48,501 nt of DNA, from assembly GCA_027314515.1 (NCBI GenBank), contig DAHVAR010000121.1:1-48501 (forward strand). Reading direction: 5' to 3'. Source of the stretch: Actinomycetota bacterium. GTDB taxonomy: Bacteria; Actinomycetota; Actinomycetes; Streptosporangiales; Streptosporangiaceae. Numbering within the stretch: position 1 is the stretch's first letter; every line of letters starts with the position of its first letter. The translations under genes were made by a program, and so were the position numbers. Below, piece by piece: positions 9,003 through 16,544 of the stretch. The notes under the pieces were generated by a model that worked only from the letters and a program-made list of their open reading frames with translations, was not told the DNA's origin and searched no databases.

Positions 9003-9032
9003 GGCTGGTTGGACCAGCCCGATGGGCTGGTC
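9003..9032 (-). promoter_or_regulatory. Mutually exclusive hairpins in the leader of the binding-protein gene
   Basis: In the minus-strand transcript, segment 9032-9024 (GACCAGCCC) pairs perfectly with 9020-9012 (GGGCTGGTC) around a three-base loop. The second segment can instead pair with 9009-9003 (ACCAGCC), also with a three-base loop. The arrangement of three segments with two exclusive stems resembles an attenuator or RNA switch. It sits about 35-60 bases before the start codon. No U run follows, so function is inference. Confidence 0.5.
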
Positions 9033-9128
9033 ACAGCACGCACGCTGGCTCGCAGGGGTCGCAACTCGGGCGGGGGCTCCTCAGTACGGCGATGTCTCAA
9101 CAGGGCAGGAGGTAGCTTGGTGTCAGTG

Positions 9129-9158
9129 AGTACAGCATGATTCAAAGACAGCGGTCAA
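9129..9158 (-). promoter_or_regulatory. Promoter of the transporter operon, shared element B
   Basis: Read on the minus strand, TTGACC (9158-9153) is followed after 18 bases by TGTACT (9134-9129), fitting a housekeeping promoter. The spacer end and -10 region, TGAATCATGCTGTACTCA, match the divergent promoter at 10153-10182 in 16 of 18 bases. Predicted transcription start is near 9122, giving a leader of roughly 150 bases. A small palindrome GAATCATTC lies just upstream at about 9174-9182 and overlaps the end of the regulator gene. Confidence 0.65.
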
Positions 9159-9177
9159 GGCCCACTCTCGTAACGAA

Positions 9178-10110
9178 TCATTCACAGTCCCGGCCGCTGT
9201 CGGCCTGCGGCCAGAACCTGATCCAGTGATCGGCGATCCCGCCGAATCGCTCGAAGTGCGCGCGGCCTTCCTCGCCCAGCGATCCGGCCACGGCGGTAAT
9301 CAGCGTCTCGGCGACGGCGACGGCCGGCGCCAGGCTCGGGAAGGGAGACGGCCCGGCCTCCTGGGCCGGCAGGATGGCGTCGGCAATGTCCGCGATCGGC
9401 GATAGCCAGGGGTCGGTGAACAGGACGATCCGGGCTCCCGCGTCCTTCGCGGCCGCGGCGAACACTTGCGTGTCCCGCTCATAGCGGCGGAAGTCGAACG
9501 CGCACAGCACGTCTTTCTTGCCGATGTCCGCCAGGGCAGCCGCTCGCTCCGCGGCGATGGGCGGAACCAGGCGCACGCCCGGCCGTATCTCGCGCAGAAC
9601 GCCGACCAGATAGCCGGCCACCAGCTGGCTGAATGCGCCGCCGGCCGCCAGGACGTGGTGGTGGGTGTCGGCGAGCAACGCGGTTGCGTTAGCGAACTCG
9701 GTCGCGTCCAGGCCCTGGAGGCTGGCCAGCACTGAGTCCGCGAGGGCGGCTCCGCTGCGGCCGGCGAAGCCCGCTTCGGCTGGCTCAACCCGCTGGCGGC
9801 GATACACCTCCACCGGCGAGACGACCCTGGCTGCTATCTCGTTCCGCAGCGCCTGCTGGAATTCGGCGTAGCTGCGGAACCCCAGGCGCTGGGTAACGAA
9901 CCGGCTCACAGTCGGGCCGCTCACGCCTGCGTTATCGGCCAGCTTCGCCGACGACTCCAGCCCGGCAGTGGGCGCTCCGGAGAGCAGTACCCTGGCCACC
10001 CGACGCTCCGACGGCGAGAGCGAGCCGAGCTTCCGGCGGATCCGCTCGGCAATCCCCGAACCTTCCGCATCCGCGGCATGCTGCCCGTCGGCGGACTCAG
10101 GCACCGCCAT
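9178..10110 (-). CDS. MurR/RpiR family transcriptional regulator
   Basis: A protein of about 310 residues with an N-terminal RpiR helix-turn-helix (LGSLSPSERRVARVLL, then SAKLADNAGVSGPTVSRFVTQ) and a C-terminal SIS sugar-isomerase domain (residues 140-280; LAAGGAFSQLVAGYLV, ARIVLFTDPWLSPIADIADAIL). Family members sense phosphosugars or N-acetylmuramate derivatives and usually regulate adjacent catabolic genes. ATG 10110 is used because a G-rich stretch lies six bases upstream; in-frame ATGs at 10134 and 10143 are alternatives. The gene lies between the two arms of the D-peptide locus and is the obvious candidate to control both. An N-terminal extension beyond 10143 would overlap the divergent promoter. 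Confidence 0.88.
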   Translation of the reverse strand: MAVPESADGQHAADAEGSGIAERIRRKLGSLSPSERRVARVLLSGAPTAGLESSAKLADNAGVSGPTVSRFVTQRLGFRSYAEFQQALRNEIAARVVSPVEVYRRQRVEPAEAGFAGRSGAALADSVLASLQGLDATEFANATALLADTHHHVLAAGGAFSQLVAGYLVGVLREIRPGVRLVPPIAAERAAALADIGKKDVLCAFDFRRYERDTQVFAAAAKDAGARIVLFTDPWLSPIADIADAILPAQEAGPSPFPSLAPAVAVAETLITAVAGSLGEEGRAHFERFGGIADHWIRFWPQADSGRDCE

Positions 10111-10137
10111 GGCAGGCCCCCGTTCATGTTTCATTTC

Positions 10138-10171
10138 GTTCATAATGCCATCTTGACCGAATATCATGAAC
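10138..10171. promoter_or_regulatory. Candidate operator, inverted repeat GTTCAT / ATGAAC
   Basis: GTTCAT at 10138-10143 and ATGAAC at 10166-10171 form a six-base inverted repeat across the divergent intergenic region, overlapping the -35 and spacer of the plus-strand promoter. A second direct GTTCAT lies at 10122-10127. It is placed where the RpiR regulator would be expected to bind. This is inference from position and symmetry only. Confidence 0.35.
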
Positions 10172-10182
10172 CATGTTGTACT
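10153..10182 (+). promoter_or_regulatory. Promoter of the decarboxylase-peptidase operon, shared element A
   Basis: TTGACC at 10153-10158 is followed after 18 bases by TGTACT at 10177-10182. The sequence TGAACCATGTTGTACTCA matches the transporter promoter element in 16 of 18 bases. The predicted transcription start, about seven bases past the -10, coincides with an in-frame GTG at 10190. This argues against the upstream ATG 10166 as start and suggests a leaderless message. Confidence 0.65.
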
Positions 10183-10189
10183 CAACCGC

Positions 10190-11506
10190 GTGCCTGACAC
10201 CAGCATGCAGCCGCGCACGAGTGCCCAGCTAGACCAGGCTCTGTCGAGAGCGGCAGAGCTGTTCGGCACGCCGGTCTATGTCGTGGACATGATCTCGGTG
10301 GCGACGGCCGCGCGGCAAGTCGAGGCCGCCTTCGGCTCGCCGTGGCTGCTGCACTACTCGCTGAAGGCGAACGACCTGCCGGCCATCGCCGGGTACCTGG
10401 CACGCCGGGGCTGGGGCGGCGCCGTCGTGTCGACCGGAGAATGGCAGCACGCGCGGCACGGCGGGCTGGCCAACCAGCACGTGGTCTTCGAAGGGATCGG
10501 CAAGACCGACGCGCAACTCGGCCACGCGGCAGCCGAGGCGGCGGCAGGCAGGCCGCTCCGGTGGCTGGTCGTCGAGTCGGCGGAGGAACTGAGCTGCCTG
10601 GCCGGCCTCGCGGCGCGCTATCAGCTCGGCAGCGGCGGCAGGCCAGCCATCGACATCCTGCTGCGCCTGAATCCCGATGTTAATCCTGAGACGCGCCGTG
10701 AATTCGCGGTCGGGTCGCGGGCGAGCAAGTTCGGCATGCCGGAGGCCGAGATCAGCAGGCTTGTCCGCAGCGCCGCTGAGGATTGGCAGGGCCTGACCGT
10801 GCGCGGCATTCACGTGCACGTCGGCTCCGCGCTCACCGACGTCACCGCGTGGGCGCTAGCTGGCGTGCGCGCGACCAGGCTGCTCGCCGACGTCGCCCGC
10901 TGCTGTCCGCGGGCTGACACCGTTGACTACGGCGGCGGCTTCCCGCTGCCCGGCCCGGGTCGGCCGGGGCCCGCGCAGTTCCGGGAGGCACTCCGCGACG
11001 CCCTGGCGGCGGCGGGTGTGGCGCTGCCGCGACGGCCGGCGATCGAGCCAGGACGCTATCTCGTCGCGACGGCCGGCTGGCTGGTCAGCCGGGTGCTGCA
11101 TGGGCGGCAGCCGGCTAGCGGCAGCGCCGAGGAACCGCGGGTGATTCTCGATGCGGGCATGACCGAACTGATGCGGCCGGCGTTGTATGGCAGCATGCAT
11201 CGCGTGCACGCACTGCGGCCCGGCACCTCGCCGCGGCCGACCGCGGTCGACGGGCCCGTCTGCGAGATCACCGACTCATTCGGCACCCACCAGCTGCCGC
11301 CACTAGGGCGTGGCGACCTTGTGGCGATCGAGCAGGCAGGCGCGTATGCGGCGTCGTTCACCTCCCGCTATAACGGCAGGCCACATCCTGCCGAGGTGCT
11401 GCTCGGCGATGGCGGCGAACTCACCCTGTGCGAGCGGCCCGCACTGCAGGCGGTACATCACCGGCGTGCGCAGCGGCAGCCGTCAGCCGAAACGAGCCCG
11501 GCATGA
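10190..11506 (+). CDS. PLP-dependent decarboxylase, DAP/ornithine decarboxylase fold (fold type III)
   Basis: About 438 residues, in the LysA/alanine-racemase fold family. The PLP lysine is Lys59 in HYSLKAN; other landmarks are RLNPDVNPETRREFAVG, SKFGMP, GIHVHVGS, DYGGGFP, EPGRYLVATAGWL, DAGMTELMRPALYG and the late CEITDSFG segment with the active-site Cys. The family decarboxylates meso-DAP at its D-centre, or related D-configured substrates, which fits the cluster. The start is uncertain: ATG 10166 (446 residues), GTG 10190 at the predicted transcript end, or ATG 10205. Its stop overlaps the next gene by four bases. Whether it is the housekeeping lysA or a catabolic paralogue cannot be told, but the context argues for a catabolic role. 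Confidence 0.87.
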   Translation: MPDTSMQPRTSAQLDQALSRAAELFGTPVYVVDMISVATAARQVEAAFGSPWLLHYSLKANDLPAIAGYLARRGWGGAVVSTGEWQHARHGGLANQHVVFEGIGKTDAQLGHAAAEAAAGRPLRWLVVESAEELSCLAGLAARYQLGSGGRPAIDILLRLNPDVNPETRREFAVGSRASKFGMPEAEISRLVRSAAEDWQGLTVRGIHVHVGSALTDVTAWALAGVRATRLLADVARCCPRADTVDYGGGFPLPGPGRPGPAQFREALRDALAAAGVALPRRPAIEPGRYLVATAGWLVSRVLHGRQPASGSAEEPRVILDAGMTELMRPALYGSMHRVHALRPGTSPRPTAVDGPVCEITDSFGTHQLPPLGRGDLVAIEQAGAYAASFTSRYNGRPHPAEVLLGDGGELTLCERPALQAVHHRRAQRQPSAETSPA

Positions 11507-12525
11507 GCAACCCGCTGGCTGGAGATCCGCGGTCGGCGTCGCTGCGCCGCCCGCCCGCGCTGGTGCCCGGTGACCGGGTCGCGGTGCTGACGATCAGCAG
11601 CCCGGTGGACCAGGACGCGCTGTCGGCGGGCCTGGACACGCTGCGGTTCGCCGGGCTGGAACCGGTGGTCTACCCGTCAGCGCGCGACGCCGGCAGCTTC
11701 CGCCCGTACCTGGCGGGCGATGACGCTCGGCGGGCCGGCGATTTGTGCGCCGCGCTGACCGACCCCGGCATCGCCGGAATCCTCTTCGCCTGCGGCGGCT
11801 CGGGGTCGCAGCGCACTATCGAGACCATTCCGTGGGACACCCTCACCGGCCTGCAGCCCAAAATCCTGGCGGGCTACTCCGACGTCACGGCGATCCTGGA
11901 GGCTGTCGCGGTCAAGCTGGGCTGGAGCTCGCTGCTGTCCACCATGGTGGCGACGTCGGGCGTCAGGCCGCATTACTCCTACGGCTCGATGCTCAGGACG
12001 CTCATGCGGCCCGAGCAAGCCACCACGATCTGCTATCCCGAGGCGGTGCCGATCCGGGCCGGCCGCGCGCGCGGGATGACCCTGGGCGGCTGCCTGACGC
12101 TGCTCGCCAGCTCGATCGGCACCGACAGCTCCCTGCCTGCCAACGGCGGCATCCTGCTGATCGAGGAAACAGACGAGGAAGACTACCGGCTCGACCGGAT
12201 GCTCACTCAACTGCGGCGCTCCGGTTACCTGCGGGACGTCGCCGCGGTGATCGCCGGCACCTTCACCGGCTGCGGGGAGCAAGCGGCGGTCGAGCAGATT
12301 CTGGCCGAGCGGCTCGGCGACCTAGGAGTGCCGGTAATCGCGCGCGCGAACGTCGGCCACGGCTGCCCGTTCCAGGCGTTCCCTATCGGCGTGGCCGCTG
12401 AGCTGGATGCGGACGCCGGGACGCTGACCTTGCTTGATCCGCCGCTGCGTCCGCGGTCCGCTGCCGAGGCACCCGCCACGGGCGCGGCGATCACCGCTTC
12501 GAGCCAACATCAAGGAGCTCTATGA
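11503..12525 (+). CDS. LD-carboxypeptidase, S66 family
   Basis: A 340-residue serine peptidase of the LdcA/MccF family, which removes the terminal D-amino acid from murein tetrapeptides or cleaves related amides. The catalytic triad is readable: Ser in LAGYSDVTA, Glu in LIEETDEEDYRLDRML and His in VGHGCPFQAFPIG. The N-terminal half has LVPGDRVAVLTISSPV and ILFACGGSGSQR. No signal peptide, so it acts in the cytosol on imported peptides. ATG 11503 overlaps the previous stop (ATGA), and its own stop overlaps the next start the same way. Confidence 0.9.
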   Translation: MSNPLAGDPRSASLRRPPALVPGDRVAVLTISSPVDQDALSAGLDTLRFAGLEPVVYPSARDAGSFRPYLAGDDARRAGDLCAALTDPGIAGILFACGGSGSQRTIETIPWDTLTGLQPKILAGYSDVTAILEAVAVKLGWSSLLSTMVATSGVRPHYSYGSMLRTLMRPEQATTICYPEAVPIRAGRARGMTLGGCLTLLASSIGTDSSLPANGGILLIEETDEEDYRLDRMLTQLRRSGYLRDVAAVIAGTFTGCGEQAAVEQILAERLGDLGVPVIARANVGHGCPFQAFPIGVAAELDADAGTLTLLDPPLRPRSAAEAPATGAAITASSQHQGAL

Positions 12526-13355
12526 AGATCCTCATCTCCGCCGACATGGAGGGCGCGACCGGCGTCACCTGGCCGGCTGATGTCGAACCGGGAACCGAGC
12601 AGTGGCAGCGCTGCAGGGCGATGTTCACCTCGGACGTCAACGCTGCGGTAGCCGGGCTGTTCGACGGCGGCGCCACCGAGGTGCTGATCAACGAGGCACA
12701 CTCCAGCATGCGGAACTTGCTGCTTGAATCGCTCGACGAGCGCGCGGCAATGCTCACTGGCCGGCACAAGGATCTCAGCATGGTCGAGGGCATCCAGCAT
12801 GGCGACGTCGACGGCGTGGCATTCGTCGGCTACCACGCCGGCGCGGGCACCGAGGGCGTGCTCGCGCACACCTACCTGGCCAACTCGATCACCTCGGTGA
12901 CCGTGAACGGGGAGCCGGCCAGCGAGGGCTGGCTGAACGCGCGGGTCGCCGAGCAGTTCGGCGTGCCGGTGATCCTGGTGACCGGCGACGACCGTGCGTG
13001 CGGCGACGCGGTCAGCTATGCTCCGGCGGCCCGGACCGTGGCAGTAAAGCGATGCGTCAGCCGGTATGCCGCCGTCTGCTTGCCGCCAGCGGTCACCGCC
13101 AGGGACATCGCAGCGGCGGCGGCGACAGCGACGGCCCTCGCGGTCCGGCAACCGCCGGCCCCGGCCTCGACCTTTCGCGTCAGCGTCGACGTCGATGCCG
13201 CGCAGCTTGCGCTCGCGGCGGCGATCGTGCCAGGGGTGGAGCGGACCGGCGTGCGGACGGTCGGATACCAGGCAGGCACGGCGACGGAGATGATCCGGTG
13301 CTTCAAGACCGTGTGCACGATGATCTCCGCGGCTATCGAGGCGAACTATGGCTGA
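12522..13355 (+). CDS. D-aminopeptidase, M55 (DppA) family
   Basis: A 277-residue zinc D-aminopeptidase. The metal-binding residues of the Bacillus DppA family are present at nearly the same positions: Asp8 and Glu10 (SADMEG), His60 (NEAHSSM), His105 (YHAGAG) and Glu135 (ASEGWLNA). The enzyme releases N-terminal D-amino acids such as D-Ala from short peptides. AAGGAG lies just before ATG 12522, which overlaps the LD-carboxypeptidase stop by four bases. The end overlaps the next gene by eight bases. Cytosolic. Confidence 0.93.
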   Translation: MKILISADMEGATGVTWPADVEPGTEQWQRCRAMFTSDVNAAVAGLFDGGATEVLINEAHSSMRNLLLESLDERAAMLTGRHKDLSMVEGIQHGDVDGVAFVGYHAGAGTEGVLAHTYLANSITSVTVNGEPASEGWLNARVAEQFGVPVILVTGDDRACGDAVSYAPAARTVAVKRCVSRYAAVCLPPAVTARDIAAAAATATALAVRQPPAPASTFRVSVDVDAAQLALAAAIVPGVERTGVRTVGYQAGTATEMIRCFKTVCTMISAAIEANYG

Positions 13356-14715
13356 CCCAGGGCCGTCCCGTGGCTGGTCGCCGCAAGGCCTGCGATCGCA
13401 GGCCGAACAGGAAGTCGTGCGGTTCGCCGCCGACCTCATCGCTATCGATACCACGAACCGGGGGGCCGGCGATTGCCGCGAGCGGCCGGCTGCCGAGTAC
13501 GCCGCGGCCCGGCTCGCCGAGGCGGGCCTGGACCCGCAGCTACTGGAGGCCGCGCCCGGACGGACTAACGTCGTGGCCCGATGGGAGGGGACAGGGTCCG
13601 CGGCGGGCGCACTGCTCTTGCACGGCCACCTGGACGTGGTTCCGGCCAGCCCGGAGGCCTGGTCGGTGCCGCCCTTCGCGGGCGAGATCCGCGCGGGCCA
13701 GCTCTGGGGCCGCGGCGCCGTGGATATGAAGGGCGCGGACGCCGCGCTGCTGGCCGTCGTCAGGGACTGGGCGCGGGCCGGCCGGCGGCCAGCCCGCGAC
13801 GTAGTCATCGCGTTCACCGCAGACGAGGAAGACACTGCCGCGCACGGCGCGCAATGGCTCGTCGACAAGCACCCGGACCTGTTCGAGGACTGCACCGAGG
13901 CGGTCGGCGAGTCAGGCGGATTTACCTTTCACGCCGGACCGGGCCTGCGGTTGTACCCGATCGCATCGGCTGAGCGTGGTACCGCGTGGCTGCGGCTGAC
14001 CGCGCGCGGCACCGCGGGACACGGGTCCAAGCCGAACGGCGACAATGCGGTGTCACGGCTGGCCGGCGCTGTCAGCCGGATCGCGGAGTATCGCTGGCCG
14101 GTACGGCTGATCCCGACCGTGCAGGCCGCCATCGAGGCGATCGGCGCAGCCGGCGGCGCGGACAGGGCGCGGTGCGCGCGGCTGGCAGCCGACGACGACG
14201 CGGTGGCGCTGCTCGACGAGCTCGGCCCGGCCGGCGCGCTGGTGGCCGGCACGATTCGCAACAGCGCTAACCCGACGATGCTGCGCGCCGGCGAGAAGGT
14301 GAACGTCATTCCGGGGGAGGCGGTCGGGTACGTGGACGGCCGGGTGCTGGCCGGGCACGAGGCCGAGTTCGACGCCACCCTCGACGAGCTGACCGGCGAA
14401 GGAGTGTCCTTCGAGTACCTGCATGGCTCGCCCGCGCTGGAGGCCCCGCTTGACGCGCCGCTGGTTGCCGCCATGGCCGCGGCCTTGCGGGCCGAGGATC
14501 CCGGCGGAATCCCCGTTCCCTATTGCATGAGCGGCGGGACGGATGCCAAGGAGTTCTCCCGGCTCGGCATGAGCTGCTACGGGTTCACGCCGTTGGTGCT
14601 GCCGTCCGGTTACGACTATTTCGCCATGTTTCATGGCGTGGACGAGCGCGTGCCGCTGCCTGCGCTCCACTCCGCCGTTCGCGTGCTGGACCGGCTCCTT
14701 GCCAGCCTGCGCTAA
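13348..14715 (+). CDS. M20 family metallopeptidase
   Basis: A 455-residue zinc peptidase/deacylase of the ArgE/DapE/CPG2 group. Metal and catalytic positions are clear: HGHLDVVP (His and Asp), GRGAVDMKG (bridging Asp), ADEEDTAAHGA (catalytic Glu and ligand Glu), and a C-terminal HGVDERVPL (His ligand). The dimerisation domain lies between about residues 210 and 330 (TARGTAGHGSKPNGDNAV, then NVIPGEAVGYVDGRVL). It probably removes an acyl group or a terminal residue from peptides produced by its neighbours. It overlaps the D-aminopeptidase gene by eight bases. Confidence 0.9.
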   Translation: MADPGPSRGWSPQGLRSQAEQEVVRFAADLIAIDTTNRGAGDCRERPAAEYAAARLAEAGLDPQLLEAAPGRTNVVARWEGTGSAAGALLLHGHLDVVPASPEAWSVPPFAGEIRAGQLWGRGAVDMKGADAALLAVVRDWARAGRRPARDVVIAFTADEEDTAAHGAQWLVDKHPDLFEDCTEAVGESGGFTFHAGPGLRLYPIASAERGTAWLRLTARGTAGHGSKPNGDNAVSRLAGAVSRIAEYRWPVRLIPTVQAAIEAIGAAGGADRARCARLAADDDAVALLDELGPAGALVAGTIRNSANPTMLRAGEKVNVIPGEAVGYVDGRVLAGHEAEFDATLDELTGEGVSFEYLHGSPALEAPLDAPLVAAMAAALRAEDPGGIPVPYCMSGGTDAKEFSRLGMSCYGFTPLVLPSGYDYFAMFHGVDERVPLPALHSAVRVLDRLLASLR

Positions 14716-14740
14716 GCGATCCGGCCGCCTGCCGGAGTCC

Positions 14741-16063
14741 GTGCTGACCGGCCTGCGCGCGATTGTCGGCGCCCCGCAGGTGCTGACCGGAGCGCAGACC
14801 GCTGGCTACTCGGTCGACTGGACCGGCCGGTTCCGTGGCGAGGCCGCCGCGGTGGTGCGGCCGGCCGACACCGAGCAGGTGGCAGCGGTGCTGCGGCTGT
14901 GCACCGACGCCGGCGTGCCGGTCGTCCCGCAAGGCGGTAACACCGGCCTGGTCGGCGGCGGCGTACCGCTGCACGGCGAATTGGTACTGAGCCTGACCCG
15001 GCTGAACCGGCTCGGTCCGGTGGACGCCGACAGCCGGCAGGTGACCGCGGGCGCGGGAGTCACGCTGGCGCAGGCCGCGGCCGCGGGCCCGGAGCTTGAC
15101 CTCGGCATCAGGATCGGTAGCCAGGACAGTGCCACGGTGGGCGGCGCGATCGCCACGAACGCCGGCGGTACGAGGGTGCTGCGGCACGGGCCGATGCGCG
15201 CGCAGTTGCGCGGGGTCGAGGCCGTTCTCGCTGACGGCGGCGTGGTGGAGCATCTGTCCGGGCCGGTCAAGGACAATACCGGCTACGACTACGGGTCGCT
15301 GCTGGCCGGTTCCGAGGGCACCCTGGCCGTACTGACCAGGGCACGGCTGCAGCTGGTGCCGCGGGCTGCCCAGCTGTGCACGGTGCTGGCCGGCCTGTCC
15401 GGGCCCGCCGAGGTTCACGACCTGGCCCAGCGCGCCGTGCGGGAAGTGCCGGGCCTGCTGTCGGCGGAATACTTCACGCAGACCGGGCTCGACATCCTCA
15501 CCTCGCGTGCCGGGCTAGCGCGCCCGCTGCCCGGGCCGGCTCCGGCCTACCTGCTGCTGGAAGCCGATGGCCCGGCGGCATTTGCGGACCTGGCAGAGCT
15601 GACCGGCGAAGCGATGGTGGCGGTGGGCGAGACGGCGGCTGAGCGATCGAGGCTGTGGGCCTGCCGGGACCGGCTCCCAGAGGCCGCGGCCTTCTTCGGC
15701 ACGCCGATCAAGCTCGATGTCAGCGTGCCGGCCGCGCAGTGGGTGCGGCTGGCGACCAGTGCCGCTCAGCTGGTGGCTGCCGCCGATCCCGCCGCGCTTG
15801 TGGTGACGTTCGGCCACGTCGCGGACGGCAACGTGCACATCAACATCGTGCCATCCGGGCCTGCCGACGGGCGGCACGAAGATGCCGTGCTGTCCTTCGT
15901 CGCCGGGCTCGGCGGCTCTATCTCGGCCGAGCACGGCATCGGGGCGTTGCGCGCGCCCTGGCTCGGGCTGGCCCGGTCCCCGGCCGAACAGGATCTGTTC
16001 GCCAGGATCCGGTCAGCGCTCGATCCGGCCGGGACGCTTAATCCGCACGTCCTGCCGCGGTGA
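14741..16063 (+). CDS. FAD-linked 2-hydroxyacid oxidase/dehydrogenase (GlcD/D-lactate dehydrogenase type)
   Basis: About 440 residues with a PCMH-type FAD domain (VVPQGGNTGLVGGG, then GSQDSATVGGAIATNAGGTRVLRHG) and a C-terminal FAD-oxidase domain (FGHVADGNVHINIVP, SAEHGIGALRAPWL). Relatives oxidise D-lactate, glycolate or D-2-hydroxyglutarate. GTG 14741, 26 bases after the M20 stop, is a weakly supported start (GGAG only three bases upstream); an upstream TTG at 14699 is possible. As the last gene of the arm it may oxidise a D-hydroxyacid released from cell-wall material, for example D-lactate from muramic acid; that link is inference. Confidence 0.85.
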   Translation: MLTGLRAIVGAPQVLTGAQTAGYSVDWTGRFRGEAAAVVRPADTEQVAAVLRLCTDAGVPVVPQGGNTGLVGGGVPLHGELVLSLTRLNRLGPVDADSRQVTAGAGVTLAQAAAAGPELDLGIRIGSQDSATVGGAIATNAGGTRVLRHGPMRAQLRGVEAVLADGGVVEHLSGPVKDNTGYDYGSLLAGSEGTLAVLTRARLQLVPRAAQLCTVLAGLSGPAEVHDLAQRAVREVPGLLSAEYFTQTGLDILTSRAGLARPLPGPAPAYLLLEADGPAAFADLAELTGEAMVAVGETAAERSRLWACRDRLPEAAAFFGTPIKLDVSVPAAQWVRLATSAAQLVAAADPAALVVTFGHVADGNVHINIVPSGPADGRHEDAVLSFVAGLGGSISAEHGIGALRAPWLGLARSPAEQDLFARIRSALDPAGTLNPHVLPR

Positions 16064-16442
16064 TCAGGTAGCCGGAGTCGGCGAAACTAGCCGCATCAGC
16101 GTGAAAGTCGCGGCAGTGCGCGCCTGACCGGGATATTCCCGGTGCCGACCGGGCCGGACCCGGGCGCTGGCCCCCGGCTGAGGTTCTGGCGGCGGCAGCG
16201 GCCGCGGCCGCGGTTCCGGCGGCGGCTCCGGCGGCCTGGGCTGGGGTTCTGGCGGCGGTACCGGGCTCGGCGGCACCGGGCTCGGCGGCGGCGGCACGGG
16301 CGGCGGCTCGACTGCCTCTGGTCGCGGTGGCGAGGGATGTGCTGGCACCGGGAGATGATGCCCGCTCTGGGCAGCCTCCACAGCCAGTCAGCGGCACGGG
16401 CTCGGCTGGCGTTCAATGTCCTGCCCGGAACGAGCCGCCGCA
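16064..16442. other. Non-coding gap with low-complexity GC tract
   Basis: No convincing gene. From about 16180 to 16325 the sequence is a degenerate GGC/GGT-rich tract (repeats of GGCTCGGCGGCACCG type) that opens spurious Pro-rich and Gly/Ala-rich frames on both strands. It could be the relic of a Gly-rich protein gene. The rest of the gap leads into the upstream region of the hibernation factor gene. Confidence 0.6.
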
Positions 16443-16456
16443 AGGACCTTGGTCCC
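16443..16456. promoter_or_regulatory. DosR/DevR-type box before the hibernation factor gene
   Basis: AGGACCTTGGTCCC is a near-perfect palindrome of the DosR form GGGAC-N4-GTCCC with one changed base. It lies 88 bases before ATG 16545 and agrees with the box before hsp20 at 12 of 14 positions. DosR boxes normally lie just upstream of the -35 region, which fits this spacing. Confidence 0.6.
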
Positions 16457-16544
16457 TGGGGCGGCAGCGCCGCGGTGCGGTAAGCAGTAATCGTAGGGCA
16501 TGCGCAATTAGGTGCAATGTGGCCGCGGAGTTAGGGGGATCCTG

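Noticed and set aside
12510-13895. A 461-codon minus-strand frame opposite the D-aminopeptidase and M20 genes
   Set aside because: Antisense shadow; composition rich in Arg, Ser and Pro, no motifs, and the plus-strand genes have intact catalytic residues.
16064-16381. Pro-rich minus-strand frame (PPP repeats)
   Set aside because: Arises from a GC-rich low-complexity tract with no start signal, no conserved pattern, and similar open frames on both strands.
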